Positions 36,601-37,043 are shown, counted from the first letter of the stretch. The stretch: DNA of 64,000 bases from Myxococcus stipitatus (GCF_037414475.1 NZ_CP147913.1:9558501-9622500), one strand, 5' to 3'. The notes: generated by a model from the letters alone, not told the origin. Program-made: numbers and translations.

Positions 36601-37025
36601 AGGTCGTGGCCATGTTCGCGAGGGACCTGCTTGGGGCCTCCCTGCCGAACCTGGAACTCGACCTGGGCGCCCTCTCCGCGATGGACCCGGACGCGGTGCT
36701 GGATGCGCTCCTGGCCACCGGTGCCCGCGCGGGCGTGCTGCCTCCCGGAACGGACCCGGAGCGGCTGAAGTCACTCCTGCGAGTCTTCGAGGCCCACATG
36801 GGTGCCGCGCGCCGCTACGTGGCCTCGCCCACGACGGGACGCGTGCTGCTGCTCAAGGCCGCCGAGCACGACGAGGGCCTGCCCTCGGATGGAGGCTGGT
36901 CTTCGCTCGTGGGGGCGGGCTTGGAGCGGCACGCGGTGGCGGGAGACCACTACGGCCTCCTGCGTGCGCCAGGTGTCAGCGACGTGGCGGAGCGGCTCCG
37001 TGAGGCGCTGAAGAACCTGTCGTGA
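3..37025 (+). CDS. Giant hybrid NRPS-PKS megasynthase, 5'-truncated by the window edge
   Basis: The reading frame is open from the first bases (GCG GCG precede the first GTG at 9), so the gene starts upstream; the N-terminus is the middle of a condensation domain. At least 12,338 residues follow. They comprise ten C domains (one partial), nine complete A domains plus one degenerate A, an embedded N-methyltransferase, one KS-AT-ACP extension module, an embedded luciferase-like monooxygenase, ten carrier domains and a terminal thioesterase. Carriers show the GG(H/N/S)SL phosphopantetheine motif. There are no E, KR, DH or ER domains. It assembles a peptide-polyketide on enzyme-bound thioesters in the cytoplasm. 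From recall, the architecture with N-MT, internal PKS and monooxygenase resembles the myxoprincomide synthetase of Myxococcus xanthus; this is unverified. The TGA stop is at 37023-37025. Modules are listed separately, numbered from the window start. Confidence 0.97.
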   Translation, partial: AAVVTKLHALGRREGVTPFVSVLTALSTVLHRWSGQVDFVLGSAVSGRDVPGIRGLMGDCTNFVPLRVRLPAEASVTKLLASVKQTTLGALTHSHCPFDHILAAAQPGSQRRELYNVAFVLDDYDIPHDVPMGNGVTLDVVLLDNRTTELDLTFEATHRPEGLLIGCKYASDLFDAETIDRLLGHLEVVMAAMAESPDQRIAELPLMTEAERQHVLHAWNPRDDAPSDGTLVERFESQVDRSPDAIAVTFESRHLTYRELDARANQVAQALLRHGVGPDVLVGVCLERGPELVVALLGILKAGGAYLPLDPSYPRENLAFMLEDAQAPVLITQTSLEDRVPASSAAVVRMDVDLPSTAAPSPRPPRCNAPGDLAYVIYTSGSTGRPKGVMVRHDNVVRLFTATDPWFHFSPEDVWTLFHSYAFDFSVWELWGALLYGGRLVVVPYWVSRSPEAFHRLLADERVTVLNQTPTAFRQLIHAEQQAALRGPVPTLALRYVIFGGEALDMAALRPWFERHGDEKPTLVNMYGITETTVHVTYRPVRMADVDRPWSSVIGQPIPDLRIYLLDSAGQPVPVGVPGEIHVGGAGVARGYLRRPELTAARFVEDTFGPVRGRKLYRAGDLARRLANGDLEYLGRIDNQVKIRGFRIELGEIESALSTHPSVREAVVMAREDSPGDKRLAAYVVLGELDTTSTVEQTAQWKAVYDETYAQGERSEDPTFDISGWNDSYTSGPLPSEQMREWVDTTVRQILALRPRRILELGCGTGLLLYRLAPRCEAYWGVDFARPALDRIERQKERLGESLRSVHLLHRSVDDLSGIEPGSFDTVILNSVIQYFPSGDYLLQVLRGAVSVLKPGGRIFLGDVRNLELLEAFRASVRLHRAPPNLPTSQLQYRVQRDVLAEEELVLSPTFFTSLTACLPGIARVEVLPKHGRYDNELSRFRYEVILHVGEPTASERPEWVDGRDLSLESLRQRLGSQPELLAVRGLPNARVLDDTRLVELLSGSGRPPHVAAVREVLRDWPGRGVEPEDLHALGGALGYQTQVSWAGAHADGALDVVFTRAGTTARLDLTPAEAVLSTRLANDPLRGARSAREVARIRQTLTERLPSHMVPSAFVVLPSLPLTPSGKVNRAALPMPEADRSVIEDEYVAPRNPMEETVARIFSEVLGHSRVGARDDFFALGGHSLLATQVVTRLRAQHGVSLSLRVLFEAPTVERLAERIASMQGTSAANASDVLPLERLPRGEAMEPLAVSFAQQRLWFLEQLQPGAAAYNIPIALRLTGRLHVESLRRTFAEIVRRHEPLRTTFAPRDGQPVQLVHPAPESWLLSVEDLSALEPSAREEAVRRRVSEEAHQPFDLERGPLLRTALLRLGDEEHRLLLCMHHIVSDGWSMGVLVREVATLYAAMSSGKESSLPSLPVQYADYAAWQRKSLVSDAAGSQLEWWRARVQGTPVLDLPTDFPRPAMRSTRGATKFFTLPASLVAGLEKLGQSEGATLFMVLLAGWQTLLSRYSGQTEFCVGTPVAHRTRPELESLIGFFVNTLALRSRTDGDPTFVELVGRVREESLAAFAHQDVPFDRLVEALGGERDLARTPVFQSAFVLQNAPIPPPALPGLSVEVLSTVTDTSKFDVTVSLLERQGALEGQLEYSLDLFTPDTAQRMADHFLRLLAGVVENAQRRLSALPLMSDADRHQVLVAWNDTRVEYPSNTTLHASFTSRLLATPEAVAVVDQGRTLTYRELEARSNQLARHLVSLGLGTEPRVGLALSRSLELVVGMLAVVKAGGGYVPLDLAWPEKRLAHVIADAGLSAVLTLAATASSLENRGLALVRVDSDAERVSRQPMEPCAVPVSPDQLAYIAYTSGSTGMPKGVAISHRAVLRLVSGMGFTRGPEDVVLQVSTPTFDPLALEVWGALVFGARIVVYPPGPPEPAELARIVVEQGVNTSVMVTALFDVLQQQQPEALSRIHHLFVGGEVMPIPRARERLAQGRSLFNVYGPTEVSVLSSQQHVKPGDELGDSISIGRPLPNTQLYVLDASLQPVPVGVPGELFIGGPGLARGYQNQPGHTAERFVPHPFASAPGERLYRSGDRVRWRKDGTLEFLGRIDFQVKVRGFRIELGEIEAAVRAHPGIGEAIVVVREVAPRDKRLVAYVTPATADVEALRSHLRQSLPEYMVPTAFVTLSALPQTSHGKVDRKALPAPTFTGGDSTFEAPQTELQQQLAEVFREVLHVECIGLHDDFFVLGGHSLLATQVVTRVRDRLGGALSLRTFFEAPTVARLAERLEAARATASSATVLPPLVSIPRLPQGMGLSYAQQRLWFMNQLQPGLVAFNMPAALRLRGPLHADVLSRAFLEVVRRHEVLRTTFTTHEGQPVQRIQPVPSQWPLEVEDLRVLSPSEREAVAARRISEEAHHAFDLEHGPLLRTRLLRLGEQEHVLLLCIHHIIADGWSVDVLVREVAEAHSALLENRAPALPELTVQYADFAAWERRVLDAGAANTHLEWWRSRLQGAPVLELPTDHPRPASRTFDGALYSFTLPARLVSRLESLAREQGVTLYMVLMTGWQALLSRYSGQRDLTTGTTVGHRERPELEGLIGFFVNTVPLRFQWDEDPTVATMLGQVKDVALSAFAHQDVSFDRMVEALGGERDLSRTPLFQTLFVLQNTPMRAPSLTGMQVELLPSFTRTSRYDLTLSLVEKDGALEGQFEYSTDLFTEATIRRMVEHFGVLLDAVAYGGLEQHLSQLPLMTEAERRRVLTTWNETRVELPAQATIPALFSVQVTRTPSAVAVEHEGRTLTYAQLDARSNQLAHHLRGLGLGVESRVGVCLHRGLDQIVAVLGILKAGGCYVPLDPSYPAQRLAFLFEDSGVAAVLTQQSLEDELPAGSQPLVSLDSEWSVIARQPTSPVRADVGPDNLAYVTYTSGSTGKPKGVAVPHRGVVRLLTNARFVDLGPKEVVLQLAPLAFDASTLEVWGALLHGGRLVVYPHATPDLKELGEALVRHQVSLLWLTAALFDQMQQHQPEALARVPQLLAGGDVLPVPRVRERLASGQGLVNGYGPTEGTTFTACHRLSPGDEVGNTVSIGRPIGNTQVFVLDENLHPVPVGVPGELFIGGEGLARGYLGQPALTAERFVPHPFATTPGARLYRSGDRVRWAEDGTLTFLGRVDFQVKVRGFRIEPGEIEAVLRGHPGVVEASVLVREDTPGDKRLVAYVVPSTLEHGALREHLRRQLPEYMVPAAWVALDALPLSANGKVDRKALPPPEVSSGLAVSEESLTLLQQQLAALFREVLKVDRVGPNDDFFELGGHSLLATQLVTRVRARFDVDLPLRMLFETPTLAGLAQRIESLMLGASRSTMPPLVAVARSESLPLSFAQQRLWLLEQLQPGQAVYNVPVALRLSGTLDVDVLRETFATLVLRHEVLRTTFGAHEGLPFQRIQPAPTRWSLPVEDLSALEPSMREAALRVRMNDEAHHRFDLQTGPLLRTVLVRLSATEHVLLLCMHHIVSDGWSMGVLVNEVASIYEAISAGREVPLPELPVQYADFAAWQRQWVQTEGIQKQLEAQRARFTGAPALELPADTVRPTTRTIRGASHFFSLPPELVAGLEKLARDEGATLYMVLLAAFEVVLSRYSRQDDFCVGSPVAQRTRSELEPLIGFFVNTLVLRARVDGNPTFRELVARVREESLAAYVHQDVPFDQLVESLGGEREGRKSPLIQVMFALQNAPMRPPALPGVQVDVLKTATNTARLDLTMSLMEQTGGGLDGALEYSLDLFSSASAERLSRHFRVLLEAVVRDAAMPIGLLPLMDEAEQRKVLVEFQGRTEAYPRDVTLHGLIEEQVRRTPAAEAVRFEDSTLSYAQLDARANQLAHHLRTLGARPGVLVGVCLERSLDLVVALLGVMKSGAAYVPLDPGYPRERLAGMVEDADAPVVLTHERLKSMLSQNTSRVVCLDTEWASISRHPASVPTPLAGPQSLAYVIFTSGSTGRPKGAMNRHEAIINRLKWLQQEDALTSADTVLQKTPFSFDVSVWEFFWPLMTGARLLVSRPGGHQDSAYLVKLLLEQRVTTVHFVPSMMRAFLEEPGLETLTHLKRVVCSGEALTVDLVTKAHARLPASVEVLNLYGPTEAAVEVSYFHCKRGDSRTSIPIGRPVANTRLYVLDGHGQPTPLGVPGELFIGGIQVGQGYWRKPQLTAERFIPDAFSSEKDARLYRTGDVARWMPDGTLEYQGRADFQVKLRGYRIELGEIETALLSHSSVREAVVLVREDSPGDQRLVAYVVQSSASADTAGLKEFLGTRLPTFMVPSAFVVLPALPLTPSGKLDRKALPVPPAPAAAVGLSTPKAPERLTPFQQRVATTFRELLRVDHVGLHDDFFALGGHSLLATQLVSRLRSTFGVEFPVHAVFDAPTVARVTELVEEGMLFRSTPSQVPPLRAIPRDGELPLSFAQQRLWLLDQVQPGGTQYNVSGAIRLEGALNTEALRQALDLLVSRHEPLRASFALKDGQPTQTIHPHKPWTLPLMDLADVAPEEREAAARKSAAEEASQPFDLSTGPLLRTVLLRLDAELHVLVLVMHHIISDGWSLGVMVREVALAYEAFSTQKAPALSPLPVQYVDFAAWQRQWLQGDTLAREVDWWKKRLEGAPHILDLPTDLPRPVLSTSRGAAHPIQLPRELVTRLVSLGRQAGATPFMTLLAAWQTLLSRYSRQEEVLVGSPIAGRRHGELEGLVGFFVNTLVLRARVRPKDSFRALLTQVRETTLAAYEHQDLPFEKIVEELQPQRDLGRNPLVQAIFALQNTPTEAMRVPGLTLRQLDVENDTARFDLGLILVENAEGMRGVIEYSTELFTAPTVARIAGHLRMLLEAVVAHPDLPVGSLEWLTPEERHTLLVDWNNTARPYSAEASFADAFSRQANLRPDAIALESGEERMTYGELEARANRFAHLLRARGVGPDVPVAVCMERGLDLVVGILAILKAGGAYVPMDVAYPLQRLVYMLEDARPKVLLTTRELRERLSLPESGMEILQVPELDLAQWPTTPPVHGASPRNLAYVIFTSGSTGRPKGAAIENRGLLRLCHAEPYARYGSRETSLMMAPLSFDGSLLEYCPALLHGGRVVIFPADALPSDLDRLGEVIERHGVTYTQLPSGLFSQLVEHRPDVLRRLKEIHVAGDVLSVTHTQRAQSSVRVPITNGYGPTEVSVISTAYLVPGPMLPGSSIPIGAPIANTTAYVLDAQLQLVPVGVPGELYLGGVGVARGYAGRPDLTAERFVPNLFSNVPGERLYRTGDLVRWRPEGVLEFIGRTDHQVKIRGFRIELAEVDAALASQPGVHEAVSIVREDVPGDRRLVAYVSPREGQTLETAELRAGLRQRLPEYMVPSVIVMLAELPLGSSGKVDRKALPKPDAASTGRLGRFVEPANPLEERICAIWARELGTERVGVNDHLFEELGGSSLSVVRIAARMREELGQPLPVVWLFEHPTVQDIARVLEKQGAEAAASKAPQAEPEPQRPVSTPSTTGAIAIVGMAGRFPGAGSLDAFWRNLREGVESISRFKPEELERMPGLPEGLELNQHPAFVPAGGVLDGADQFDHAFFDMSLREAQWVDPQQRLFLQTAWTALEDAGIDPERHPGAISLYAGAVDSGYTEAVRATMPLDGAAFFELYGTATHESLATKTSFKLGLTGESVLLYTACSTGLVAVHMACQNLLAGMSDVAMAGATRLTVPQRTGYVYQEGMILSPDGHCRSFDASAQGTVSGNGVACVVLKRLEDAERDGDSIHAVIRATATNNDGRDKSGFTAPSVQGQTAVIRQALARSGVRPEDIGYVEAHGTATPLGDPIEVTALQRAYGLGAEHRGTIALASLKSNVGHLDTVAGLAGLIKVALSLRHGEIPPSLHFERPNPQIDFDATPFFVNTTLRPWPRSETPRRAAVSSFGIGGTNAHAVLEESPMSPSGSSSRTHHLFVVSARTPEALDAASKQLASHAEAHAGLSFADASFTLAQGRKAFEFRRAVVARDAAELTRQLQKPFAPSKLKDVEATRRRRVAFIFPGQGAQQLGMGREILESEPGFKTHLEACLALLEPSLRARVRTLLTSAPGHEAEHAVLLADTRVALPALFSVEYSLARMWMDWGLEPYAVLGHSFGEYAAACIAGALPLEDAIRLAVVRGELMHRMPPGAMLAVALPESQVLPLLSSRMSLAAVNAADRCVVAGPIAEVEQLQETLKRRDVGVVRMPAPHAFHSADVEPLMPELARLVSSLRRSEPTLRYASSVTGTWAQRGTLAEPRYWADQMRQPVLFSDAVGALLEDGCSVLLEVGPGQDLTPLVRASLGQDKDRVKALATLRRGGSMTEHASLLTSVGELWTQGIEVEWSAFFAHEQRRRLHLPTYPFQEKRVWVDAKPVAAPVPAVVAESAPLLRAASGAPLPVADTHVASAMASNMEPRRPSTTGFMPPMPPPSLVTSSESASVRPVALAPVAPPRPPEPAPAPEPVPAVAQTREDAPRGPIEERLAGLWRERLGLEFVGRDDDFLEIGGNSLMAAQLLNQVREAFGVQLPLAALFEAPTVAGIAQRIEPLLKQAPSTEPTRELPLVALPRTGELPLSFVQERVWRLEQHLPGLSAYNIPFVLRLEGDIDAVTLERAVQEIIRRHEALRTTYDVVDGRPVQHFHENVRIPLPIVEVEGATPEAREAEAMRLAREEAVVPFNLVTGPVVRTTLLRLEPRHYIFLGGIHHVVSDTLSTAIFINELMQIYAAYKQGRPSPLPPLPIQYADFGAWQRNSIRDGLFPEQEQWWQQRLSGMPRQLDMPTDRERTATSTLNSVRMPVEFPRALSRELAAFGKREGFTPYLLILATWQTLLHRYSGQTDIIVGTPIGNRTRPELLTLIGYVAHSAVFRTSFSDDPTFRELLNRVRQELNEVQARPDVPFEYLVEALVPGKDIGRGRMTDSVFVFHNAISTGAAAMEMTGVRGSIVEVPDGPVQWGTTLSDLSLILGDESGRVIGALEYATELFDADTARRMVEHLQVLLSSAMAQPDERVSRLRMATEAERASWPAPRAVQVSTSIPTQLAERAKKNPGAVAASVGDQSSTWSELARHAEVVAARLRSAGVTSGVPVAVCLPPSPSKLAVLWGVLEAGGAVVALGATDLGGLPAYAPQGAGTPLLITWRGLVTASKLDAARVLYVEDLMQGTPSASAVALRANAPAWLLPVGPGQPAWTLDHHALAELFTAMDARLRPTEGGTWLAVADTSAERPELEMLWALSRGLRVAFPSEALSARLIRLQGGGPRTQAMDMSLIYFANDEDSLTGPKYELLLEGSKFADAHGFSAIWTPERHFHSFGGLYPQPAVVAAAVATITKNLKLRSGSVVLPLHDPMQVAEQWSVVDNLSGGRVGLSVATGWHVADFSFAPANFEDRRNILMKNLATLRALWRGEKMKRLGGGGVTLELALRPKPVQKELPVWLTAVGNPETFRLAGEVGAGVLTGLLTQSLEELKQKVALYREAWRRNGHPGRGHITLMLHAFIGDDEREVLNQVRKPLMGYFRSSAEITASLLAAQGHQGEIDKVSEEDINALLERTFEHHAKGTGLIGTIESGYKRLLDVREADVDEVAALIDFGMETPLVMQGLQRLSVIQERLVREATARQEQVLVEGDQGVGEVLELARRAGSVLLHTSARLARTLTEVPGAREALSPVGALVLDGSSAELATALEQSSGLRVLLAGGSREGALLPRAPAERVPEGIRPWILDGAGQPVPAGVVGELALEGAGLPSGLWKSEDEERRRLVAHPMSPTSRVYRTGRHARLRVDGRVEPVKVPMPKAQAPAAKAPPSARTEAPAPRPAAAPTGIPRARRDRPLPLSFAQQRLWYLQQLDPSSTAYNNSSSFRLVGPLDITALQAALDELVRRHEVMRTTYQLTENGAAQLIHPKGGLPMPLEVVHGATPEEREAAMTRRCREESALPFDLEKGPVVRAVLLRLGEQEHVLNLVMHHVISDAWCTLVLAREMSILYACFNAGIESPLPELPVQYADFAVWQREWLEGAILDGQLRWWKEQLTGVAALELPTDRPRPAVQSYDGGSLRFVMGRDVTEPLLALGRKEGATSFMVLMSLFQVLLGRHAGQDDFAIGIPIAGRTQPETEGLIGCFVNTLAMRTQLTGAPSFRELLGRVKQQSLGAFSRQDAPFERLIELLNTPRDQSRTPVFQVVLNVINTPSADATHQSLKLSQVDVATGTSKFDISLEVVETQGELHCRFEYAAKLFDESTMKRLVERLSALARAVVATPDLSVQRLPLMDEAERRKVLVEFQGRTEEYPRDTTLHALIEEQVRRTPTAEAVRFEDSALTFAQLDAKANQLAHHLRTLGARPGVLVGVCLERSLDLVVALLGVMKSGAAYVPLDPGYPRERLAGMLEDADAPVLLTHERLKSVLPRHSSREVCLDSEWTTISRQPTTAPASQAGAESLAYVIFTSGSTGRPKGAMNGHSGIVNRLKWMQQEYALTGADTVLQKTPFSFDVSVWEFFWPLLTGARLVMARPGGHQDPAYLARLMEEQRVTTVHFVPSMLRAFLEEPGLEKLAHLKRVVCSGEALTVDLVNKAHAKLPASTELHNLYGPTEAAVDVSYFHCARGMNRASIPIGRPVANTRLYVLDGQGQPTPVGVPGELFIGGVQVGQGYWRKPQLTSERFLADEVSGDTRGRLYRTGDVARWMPDGTLEYLGRADFQVKLRGFRIELGDIEAALLSHPSVREAAVLLREDTPGDQRLVAYVTGDSEPLNAALLRGHLQSRLPEYMVPSAFTHLGVLPLSPSGKVDRKALPVPEAPVVQAGRYVAPRTPMEESLATLFAQVLGVERVGIHDGFFELGGHSLLATQVMVRVRSSLGVELPLRTLFESPSVAALAERLEAKGQAHRPAAKLPPLVRVDRTGQLPLSFAQQRLWLISQFTGATSAYNIPLALKLEGTLDLSALQRGFDVLMERHEALRTTFRMEGDVPVQVIHPAFPLPFQFVDLTSFGSTEVREAECLRLALEESRRPFDLVSGPLARALLVKLGEQEHALVLNMHHIVSDGWSTGVLVREMAALYAAFREGRASPLPELQVQYADYAAWQRDWLKGEVLATQAGYWRKKLEGAPHYLELTTDKPRPPQQTFQGSAAMLHLPLAVTQALESLAKKEGATPFMVLLAAYQFVLHRHSGQADILVGSPIAGRRLAESEALIGYFANTLVLRTRLQGESTFRELLTQVRDTTLEAYEHQDVPFEKLVEDLRPARDASRTPLFQVSFTLHNAPLPTLALPGLSLRPMDHHHGGIRFDLELQLHRTEDGFRGGINYATALFEHDTVAAMASHLCSVLEVAVATPDVPLSQLSMLTPAERHRMLVEWNDTTPSTPRDESIHEAFARQVARAPNAIALSFADGQLTYAELQSRAHQVAHHLHAMGVRPGTRVGLCMERSPELIVGLLGILQAGAAYVPLEPGYPAERLSWIVRESGVTVLLTQEHLADELPELGILPVLIDAEWSHIAKRPTSAPTVSVSEEALAYVMFTSGSTGHPKGVCVPHRGVMRLVQGNSFMRFGPEEVFLQNAPVAFDASTLEIWGALLNGGRLVLAPAKAQSLEELASLVTSSGVTSLWLTAALFDQVVQHQGEALAQVRQVLAGGDVLPVQRVAEHLARLSPEAVLINGYGPTENTTFSTTHTLRAGDEVGRSVPIGRPLSSSTAYVLDASFQPVPPGIPGELFVGGDGLAWGYLNRPDLTAERFVPHPFATKPGARLYRTGDKVRWRLDGTLEFMGRVDFQVKIRGFRIEPGEVEETLRGFAGLRDVVVVAREDVPGDKRLVAYVVAESEHLDVAGLKTYAQRQLPEYMVPSAFVVLPALPLSSNGKVDRKVLPAPELPSATTSAEAAPRNQLEEQLASIWAEVLHRDSVGIHDDFFELGGHSLLATQVVSRIRATLGVELPLGDLFGAPTVAELAARLGAAIGNQAPAITRVSRTGDLPLSFAQQRLWFEDQLKPGSTLYNNPFPLRLEGRLDERALRRTFDELVRRHESLRTVFRAEAGRPVQKILPATFVPVRKVDLSRIDEEDLRKSEALRLVNEEARTPFDLARGPLLRTLLVKLQPEDHILVLHVHHIVSDGWSLGVFVRELTSLYEAFRRGLPSPLPELAIQYADYAVWQRNWLQGSNLKAQLGWWKQHLEGAPQALELPTDKPRPAVFAHRGAVTKLRIPLKLTQALESLAQKEGSTPYMVLLAAYQTLLHRYSGQDDILVGSPIANRNLADTEGLIGFFVNTIILRARFQPGMSFRTLLAQVRDGTLGAFEHQGVPFEKIVEEMSTQRDSSRTPLFQASFTLQNAPRSEILLPELSVSQAEIDEIDLAMFDLALDITRAPEGFVGGIVYNTDLFVPETMQRFVQHLLVLLHAIVTGPDTPLEALPLIPLDERQRVLEEWNNTEADYPGDATIPALFSEQARRTPEAVALQSEGQQLTYAELDERSNRLARHLVSLGMGPESRLAVCIPRSLELYVALLGILKAGGCYVPLDTTLPAQRLAFMLEDASVSGVLTVSSAEGVLPRGSWPVVVLDTGWEFISRESPEAPRVAQHSEQLAYVTYTSGSTGTPKGVAISHRSVMRLVAGMGFASREPGDVILQVAPMTFDPSVLEIWSALLTGARLVAYPPRTPEVAELARVLDENHVTTTLLATALFDVMQQYQPEALARVPRLWVGGEALPAPRARERLAQGGLLINAYGPTEATVVATQQHLSPGDSVGDSVPIGRPLPNTQVYVLDASWQPVPVGVPGELFIGGPGLARGYHGRPGLTAERFIPHPFATTPGERLYRTGDRVCWTQAGTLRFLGRIDFQVKVRGFRIELGEVESALRSHPEVREVAVVVREDVPGDKRLVAYVATAEGRPIEGEEPKAWLRQRLPEYMVPAALVYLPELPQTSHGKVDRRALPSPEGLAVESNRPYEEPATPLEAKLAECWMTLLQVSRVGRHDNFFELGGHSLLATRLTAVLRDALGVELEVRVLFEFPTLAALARRLQTELSDERGTALALPPLTLAKRGGSFPVSFAQQRLWFLEQLRPGHSLYNIPSALKLVGHVNLPSFQRAFDALIERHEALRTTFRMENGEPRQVIHAPASLPIKLVELGTMPPAQHEAEVLRIATEDAQASFNLDTGPLLRVTVVRVTPTEHVLLVCMHHIISDGWSMSVLVRELTQLYVAFQRGAPSPLPAVAAQYVDYATWQRNWLQGEPLQAQLSWWKKHLDGAPPALDLPTDKPRPAALSSSGALLPVQLSPALSEAVDAMTRREKVTPFMLFLAAFQSLLQRYSGQDDVVVGSPIAGRRHAQTEGMLGVFINTLALRARFTPELTFRGLLAQVRDATLGAYEHQDLPFERLVEELQPARDLGRTPLFQAMFVLQNAPMADVTFPGLTLKSVEVEHVSTKFELNLHLMRVAENYQGGLFFSTDLFESSSAERLMRHFHQLLERVLASPDAPLSTLSLLTDDEQKRLLEDTHPTSSVVPSALPFHRLFEQQVARTPDAPAVRCEEQVWTYRQLDARANQLAHHLVKAGVKRDVPVALCLERGAEMVAALLGVLKAGGAYVPLEPSQPAARLRGLVEEVSAPIVVTESRHAGAFEGLSIPCLLMDADGALLAAQPVDAPRVEVQPDQLAYILFTSGSTGRPKGVAIPHGQLMSYVHAAIDRLRLTECESFALVSTFAADLGNTVLFPALVTGGLLHVVTQERARSPEGLAEYVHRHAVDCVKIVPSHLAAMLSVPEPQRVLPRKRLVLGGESSSWALLERVHALMPGCEVFNHYGPTETTVGVLAGRVELPPGDKAPAQVPLGRALGQTRLYVLDTARQLVPMGVPGELYVGGPQVARGYFGRPELTEERFLRDPFSPVPGARMYRTGDRVRWLEDGRVEFIGRVDLQVKVRGFRVEPGEVAAALREHSGLRDAIVVARGDGHGDRRLVAYVVAASESAPEAATLKTWLQQRLPEYMVPSAIMVLPALPLTLNGKVDTRALPEPTLDASGAEALVAPRTPLELKLARIWEDVLAVRPVGVRSNFFELGGHSLLAVRLMTAVSEAVGRPVPLAALFQAPTVEQLAVLLKGEAGGKPSSLVPFGTVTTGGKTPFFCVHPVGGSVFCYAELARRLGTDRPFVGLQARGVDGDGAPRESVEEMARAYVTEMREVQPNGPYLLGGWSLGGVIAYEMARQLREQGEQVAMLALMDAYAPGAVKAPAPSEMDRLQVVAMFARDLLGASLPNLELDLGALSAMDPDAVLDALLATGARAGVLPPGTDPERLKSLLRVFEAHMGAARRYVASPTTGRVLLLKAAEHDEGLPSDGGWSSLVGAGLERHAVAGDHYGLLRAPGVSDVAERLREALKNLS
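3690..6860 (+). other. NRPS module 2: C - A (unassigned, code DPLVFGVVLK) - PCP
   Basis: C domain about 3690-5020 with an intact HHIVSDG motif (near 4150), A domain about 5060-6590 and PCP about 6610-6850 (GGHSL near 6722). Aligned to GrsA, the A-domain pocket reads D-P-L-V-F-G-V-V-L-K. I do not recognise this code. The pocket is hydrophobic, so a small or medium aliphatic residue is the natural guess. The same unusual Asp-Pro-Leu start recurs in module 10 (DPLLWGAVVK), so the two probably activate related substrates. A-domain core motifs (TSGSTG, YGPTE, GELGEIE, GKVDRKAL) are intact. The C domain looks like the LCL type, with no sign of epimerisation upstream. Confidence 0.85.
6870..10030 (+). 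other. NRPS module 3: C - A(Val-like) - PCP
   Basis: C about 6870-8190 (HHIIADG near 7320; Ala replaces the usual Ser but the catalytic His-His-x3-Asp is kept), A about 8230-9770, PCP about 9790-10020. Pocket residues read DALWLGGTFK. This differs from the classical valine code DAFWIGGTFK only at two conservative positions, so valine (or a similar branched aliphatic residue) is predicted. The identical ten-residue code appears again in module 9. Confidence 0.85.
10040..13235 (+). other. NRPS module 4: C - A(Ser-like) - PCP
   Basis: C about 10060-11360 (HHIVSDG near 10490), A about 11400-12950, PCP about 13010-13220. The pocket reads DVWHVSLVEK. DVWHxSLxDK is the serine code family; here position 331 is Glu rather than Asp, a conservative change, so serine remains most likely. 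The A domain is a close copy of that in module 8; 53 consecutive identical bases (12028-12080 and 25433-25485) point to an intragenic duplication or conversion event. Confidence 0.85.
13240..16440 (+). other. NRPS module 5: C - A (unassigned, code DGLQHAGVIK) - PCP, donor to the PKS
   Basis: C about 13250-14570 (HHIISDG near 13690), A about 14600-16160, PCP about 16180-16430 with an ELGGSSL carrier motif that differs from the GGHSL of the other NRPS carriers. The pocket reads D-G-L-Q-H-A-G-V-I-K, which I cannot assign. This aminoacyl unit is the one extended by malonate in the following PKS module, so its side chain decides the identity of the beta-amino/keto unit. If the myxoprincomide comparison holds, a valine-type residue would be expected here; that is inference only. 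Confidence 0.8.
16500..19680 (+). other. PKS module 6: KS - AT(malonyl) - ACP, no reductive domains
   Basis: KS (about 16500-17790) has its active-site Cys in TACSTG (codon 17022-17024) and the two catalytic His in EAHGTAT and KSNVGH. AT (about 18060-19010) has GHSFGEY and HAFH (18654-18665), the malonyl-CoA signature rather than the methylmalonyl YASH. No KR, DH, ER or MT lies between AT and carrier, so the added C2 unit stays as a beta-ketone unless modified elsewhere. A Pro/Ala-rich linker of about 300 bases (19140-19440) leads to a carrier with IGGNSL (about 19450-19670), more PCP-like than ACP-like. Confidence 0.92.
19700..23470 (+). other. Module 7: C - degenerate A interrupted by luciferase-like monooxygenase, no carrier
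   Basis: C domain (about 19700-21040) has HHVVSDT, keeping His-His and Asp but replacing the usual Gly. The following region aligns to an A domain only at its edges. An N-terminal A-like part (about 21090-21790) lacks the TSGSTG ATP-binding loop, and a C-terminal part (about 23150-23360) resembles the stretch around cores A5-A7 but reads YRTGRHARLR where YRTGDLARW is normal. Between them lies a complete flavin-dependent luciferase-like monooxygenase, about residues 7267-7615 of the window protein (21807-22855), beginning MDMSLIYFAND. There is no PCP; an Ala/Pro-rich linker runs directly into the next C domain. The module should not load an amino acid. It most likely oxidises the keto-acyl chain held on the preceding ACP. 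The exact chemistry is unknown. Confidence 0.88.
23480..26635 (+). other. NRPS module 8: C - A(Ser) - PCP
   Basis: C about 23490-24770, A about 24800-26360, PCP about 26390-26630. The pocket reads DVWHVSLVDK, a serine code. The C domain accepts the chain after the PKS and oxidation steps and has HHVISDA (Ala for Gly), a further departure from the HHxxxDG consensus in the two C domains that flank the monooxygenase. The A domain is the partner of the module 4 A domain. Confidence 0.87.
26640..29815 (+). other. NRPS module 9: C - A(Val-like) - PCP
   Basis: C about 26660-27970 (HHIVSDG near 27090), A about 28010-29550, PCP about 29575-29800. The pocket reads DALWLGGTFK, identical to module 3 and close to the valine code. 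All A-domain cores are present. Its C domain has a GYFANT block where most others read GFFVNT. Confidence 0.84.
29820..32985 (+). other. NRPS module 10: C - A (unassigned, code DPLLWGAVVK) - PCP
   Basis: C about 29840-31140 (HHIVSDG near 30260), A about 31180-32710, PCP about 32740-32980. The pocket reads D-P-L-L-W-G-A-V-V-K. It shares the Asp-Pro-Leu start and hydrophobic lining of module 2 and is not a code I can assign. Bulky Leu/Trp at positions 278 and 299 suggest a smaller cavity than in module 2, which favours a small residue. That is inference. Confidence 0.82.
32990..36195 (+). other. NRPS module 11: C - A(Asp) - PCP (terminal)
   Basis: C about 33010-34320 (HHIISDG near 33450), A about 34370-35920, PCP about 35950-36180. 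The pocket reads DLTKVGHVGK, one conservative change from the classical aspartate code DLTKVGHIGK. Lys at 278 and His at 322 are typical of acidic side-chain recognition. Aspartate as the last residue is therefore well supported. Confidence 0.88.
36200..37022 (+). other. Terminal thioesterase domain
   Basis: A type I thioesterase of about 270 residues follows the last PCP. The nucleophile is in GGWSLGG (Ser codon 36462-36464) and the catalytic His is in GDHYGLL near the C-terminus (about 36950). An oxyanion-forming HPVGGS block begins the domain. It releases the finished chain by hydrolysis or cyclisation; the sequence alone does not tell which. Confidence 0.93.
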
Positions 37026-37043
37026 GTTGAGGACCGGAAGGCT

